NCBI GenBank assembly: GCA_910584185.1
Contig: CAJTYC010000012.1
Span: 1-42,894, forward strand
Length of the DNA stretch: 42,894 bases
Source: an uncultured Muribaculaceae bacterium
GTDB taxonomy: Bacteria > Bacteroidota > Bacteroidia > Bacteroidales > Muribaculaceae
Direction of reading: 5' to 3'
Part shown: piece by piece, positions 41,776 to 42,894 of the stretch
Position numbering within the stretch: position 1 is the stretch's first letter
Layout of the letters: every line of letters begins with the position of its first letter
Made by a program: the position numbers and the translations under genes
The notes under the pieces: model-generated
The model's input: only the letters and a program-made list of their open reading frames with translations
Told to the model about the DNA's origin: nothing
Databases searched by the model: none

Positions 41776-41817
41776 TAAGCAATTATCTTTTGGGGAACCA
41801 TGAAATTTTAAAGAACG

Positions 41818-41912
41818 CTAAACGCGCCTTTAGCGCATCTCGGTGCGCCGAACTTTCGCGGAATGTAGGAGGAAAGACTGACGATTGGTTTGCCTGATTG
41901 TCAGTCGTGCTT
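41818..41912. terminator. Hairpins between the convergent radical SAM genes
   Basis: GCTAAA-CGCGCC-TTTAGC near 41818-41835 is a perfect 6-bp stem. A second hairpin ACTGACGATTGG / CCTGATTGTCAGT at about 41877-41905 reaches the 3' end of the minus-strand gene. They may end transcription in both directions. Confidence 0.5.
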
Positions 41913-42894
41913 TCTTTTCGGCAAACGTCGATTTATGGAATAAGCTAACCGGATTTTCCATTTCGTCAGCCAATCTTTGATAAATCCTATTTCTGCCGAA
42001 AGTGCATCGGTCTTATAGTAAATACGGTTATCATATAGTTTTTGAGATAACAGGCTTTTCATTTCAGGTGTATACCATTCAGTACCATCGTTGCATTTCC
42101 GGTTTCTCAAATCTGCATATGACTTAATCTTACAACTCGGAATTGCCCCAAGCGCAATGAAATGGCTTGCGTTTGCACAATAAAGAGTGCCGCAATGGTG
42201 GCCTACAGGATTCAATTTAATCTTCCCCTTATGCTCATAAATATTTATGCCATATGTGCTGAAATAGCATGGTCTTAATAGACCTGTGCTTAAATTTAAA
42301 GAATATGTCCATTTACCGGCATAGCAAAAATCATTTTTACGACTGACCCTGAAATTTTTTGATGTTAGTTCAAACAATGGAGAGTGGAATCTTTCGGCTG
42401 ATTTTATGTAGTCTGTATCCGTGTGATTTGTCATAAAGCTGTAGCGGGTGTAGTCTATAGATTCCTTACGAGTAACAACAACCTGAGGAAGGGCCTTAAC
42501 CTTAGTAAGGCACTTTTCAGATATTTCATCATAGTAAGGCTCATATTCGTCGCAATGTTGCATTTGTAATACAAATGAACAACCGGCATCGCGTACCTTC
42601 TTCACATTGTCAAAGAATCTATCGAGTAGATTGTATTTTTTCATCTCGAGATAGTGTAAGGAGAAAGAAAAATTCAAATGGCAAAGCAGTTCCTTTGGCA
42701 CAATTGAAAGTATCTTTTCAATTGCGTTAGTCATTGTGCCATTATTGGTTATGTTGACGTAGTTACCTGTCTGCAGCACTTCCTTTATAATTTCGGGAAG
42801 TTCAGGCACCGATAGTGTTTCCCCGGCACCACAAAAGGAGTGTAGTACTCCCGGATTCTCGGACCGGTTGTGAGTGAACAAAATTTTCACTAAA
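41901..42894 (-). CDS. Radical SAM protein, paralogue, 5' end beyond the window
   Basis: The frame stays open to the window edge, and the ORF's GTG at 42890 is not a real start: the aligned paralogue at 40681 has about 55 more residues, including the CxxxCxxC motif, so that part lies outside. What is seen matches that paralogue throughout: SFCGAGETLSVPE, FSFSLHYLEMKKYNLLDRFF, DFCYAGKWTYSLN, RPCYFSTYG, CGTLYCANASHFIALG and the RNRKCNDGTEWYTPEMKSLLSQKL end (in parts). It is convergent with its paralogue, which is unusual in this otherwise plus-strand region. Confidence 0.85.
   Translation of the reverse strand, partial: LVKILFTHNRSENPGVLHSFCGAGETLSVPELPEIIKEVLQTGNYVNITNNGTMTNAIEKILSIVPKELLCHLNFSFSLHYLEMKKYNLLDRFFDNVKKVRDAGCSFVLQMQHCDEYEPYYDEISEKCLTKVKALPQVVVTRKESIDYTRYSFMTNHTDTDYIKSAERFHSPLFELTSKNFRVSRKNDFCYAGKWTYSLNLSTGLLRPCYFSTYGINIYEHKGKIKLNPVGHHCGTLYCANASHFIALGAIPSCKIKSYADLRNRKCNDGTEWYTPEMKSLLSQKLYDNRIYYKTDALSAEIGFIKDWLTKWKIRLAYSINRRLPKRKHD

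Overview
The window looks like a Bacteroidales chromosome, most like the Muribaculaceae/Bacteroidaceae side. The grounds are Bacteroidetes-type promoters (TTTG, 19-20 bases, TAnnTTTG) found by eye before several genes, weak or absent Shine-Dalgarno sites, lipoproteins with a Bacteroidales look, and a capsule-type polysaccharide locus full of accessory genes. No taxonomic marker was compared, so the family is an inference.

Left part (about 1-14.6 kb) is housekeeping: a tRNA-Lys(CTT) cut by the window edge, an OmpA/TPR lipoprotein, polA, a nadA-trmH-like pair, a small lipoprotein, cdd, a ychF-acyltransferase pair, a membrane protein, gmd and a lipoate ligase. Its intergenic spaces hold a cluster of DnaA-box-like 9-mers at 6659-7021 (candidate origin), a 24-codon gene behind a perfect 34-bp palindrome, an orphan minus-strand transcription unit at 11.94-12.29 kb, and a family of hairpin repeats with a TTC loop followed by TCACA.

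Middle and right part (14.6-42.9 kb) is an accessory region, almost all on the plus strand. It is a surface-polysaccharide locus (flippase, GT32, F420-hydrogenase-beta-like protein, pyruvyltransferase, acyltransferases now broken, two GT4 enzymes, then one GT2, one GT4 and three GT2 enzymes, a deacetylase-like protein and two radical SAM proteins). Interleaved with it are five candidate defence or conflict modules: ATPase + possible PD-(D/E)XK protein (14654-16524), phosphoribosyltransferase + DprA-like (22798-24560), AAA15 ATPase + Toprim-like (27755-29649), HTH antitoxin + AbiEii-type nucleotidyltransferase (35471-36660), and an RloA/RloB-like pair (37285-39748).

The main structural finding is a composite hairpin repeat, nine core copies all in the same direction, that appears first at 22605 and sits within a few bases of stop codons, bounding most of these modules and even separating the RloA-like from the RloB-like gene. 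It does not occur in the first 22.6 kb. Compensated base changes in its stem suggest that the hairpin itself matters. Together this reads as a polysaccharide locus used as a landing zone for repeat-bounded defence cassettes.
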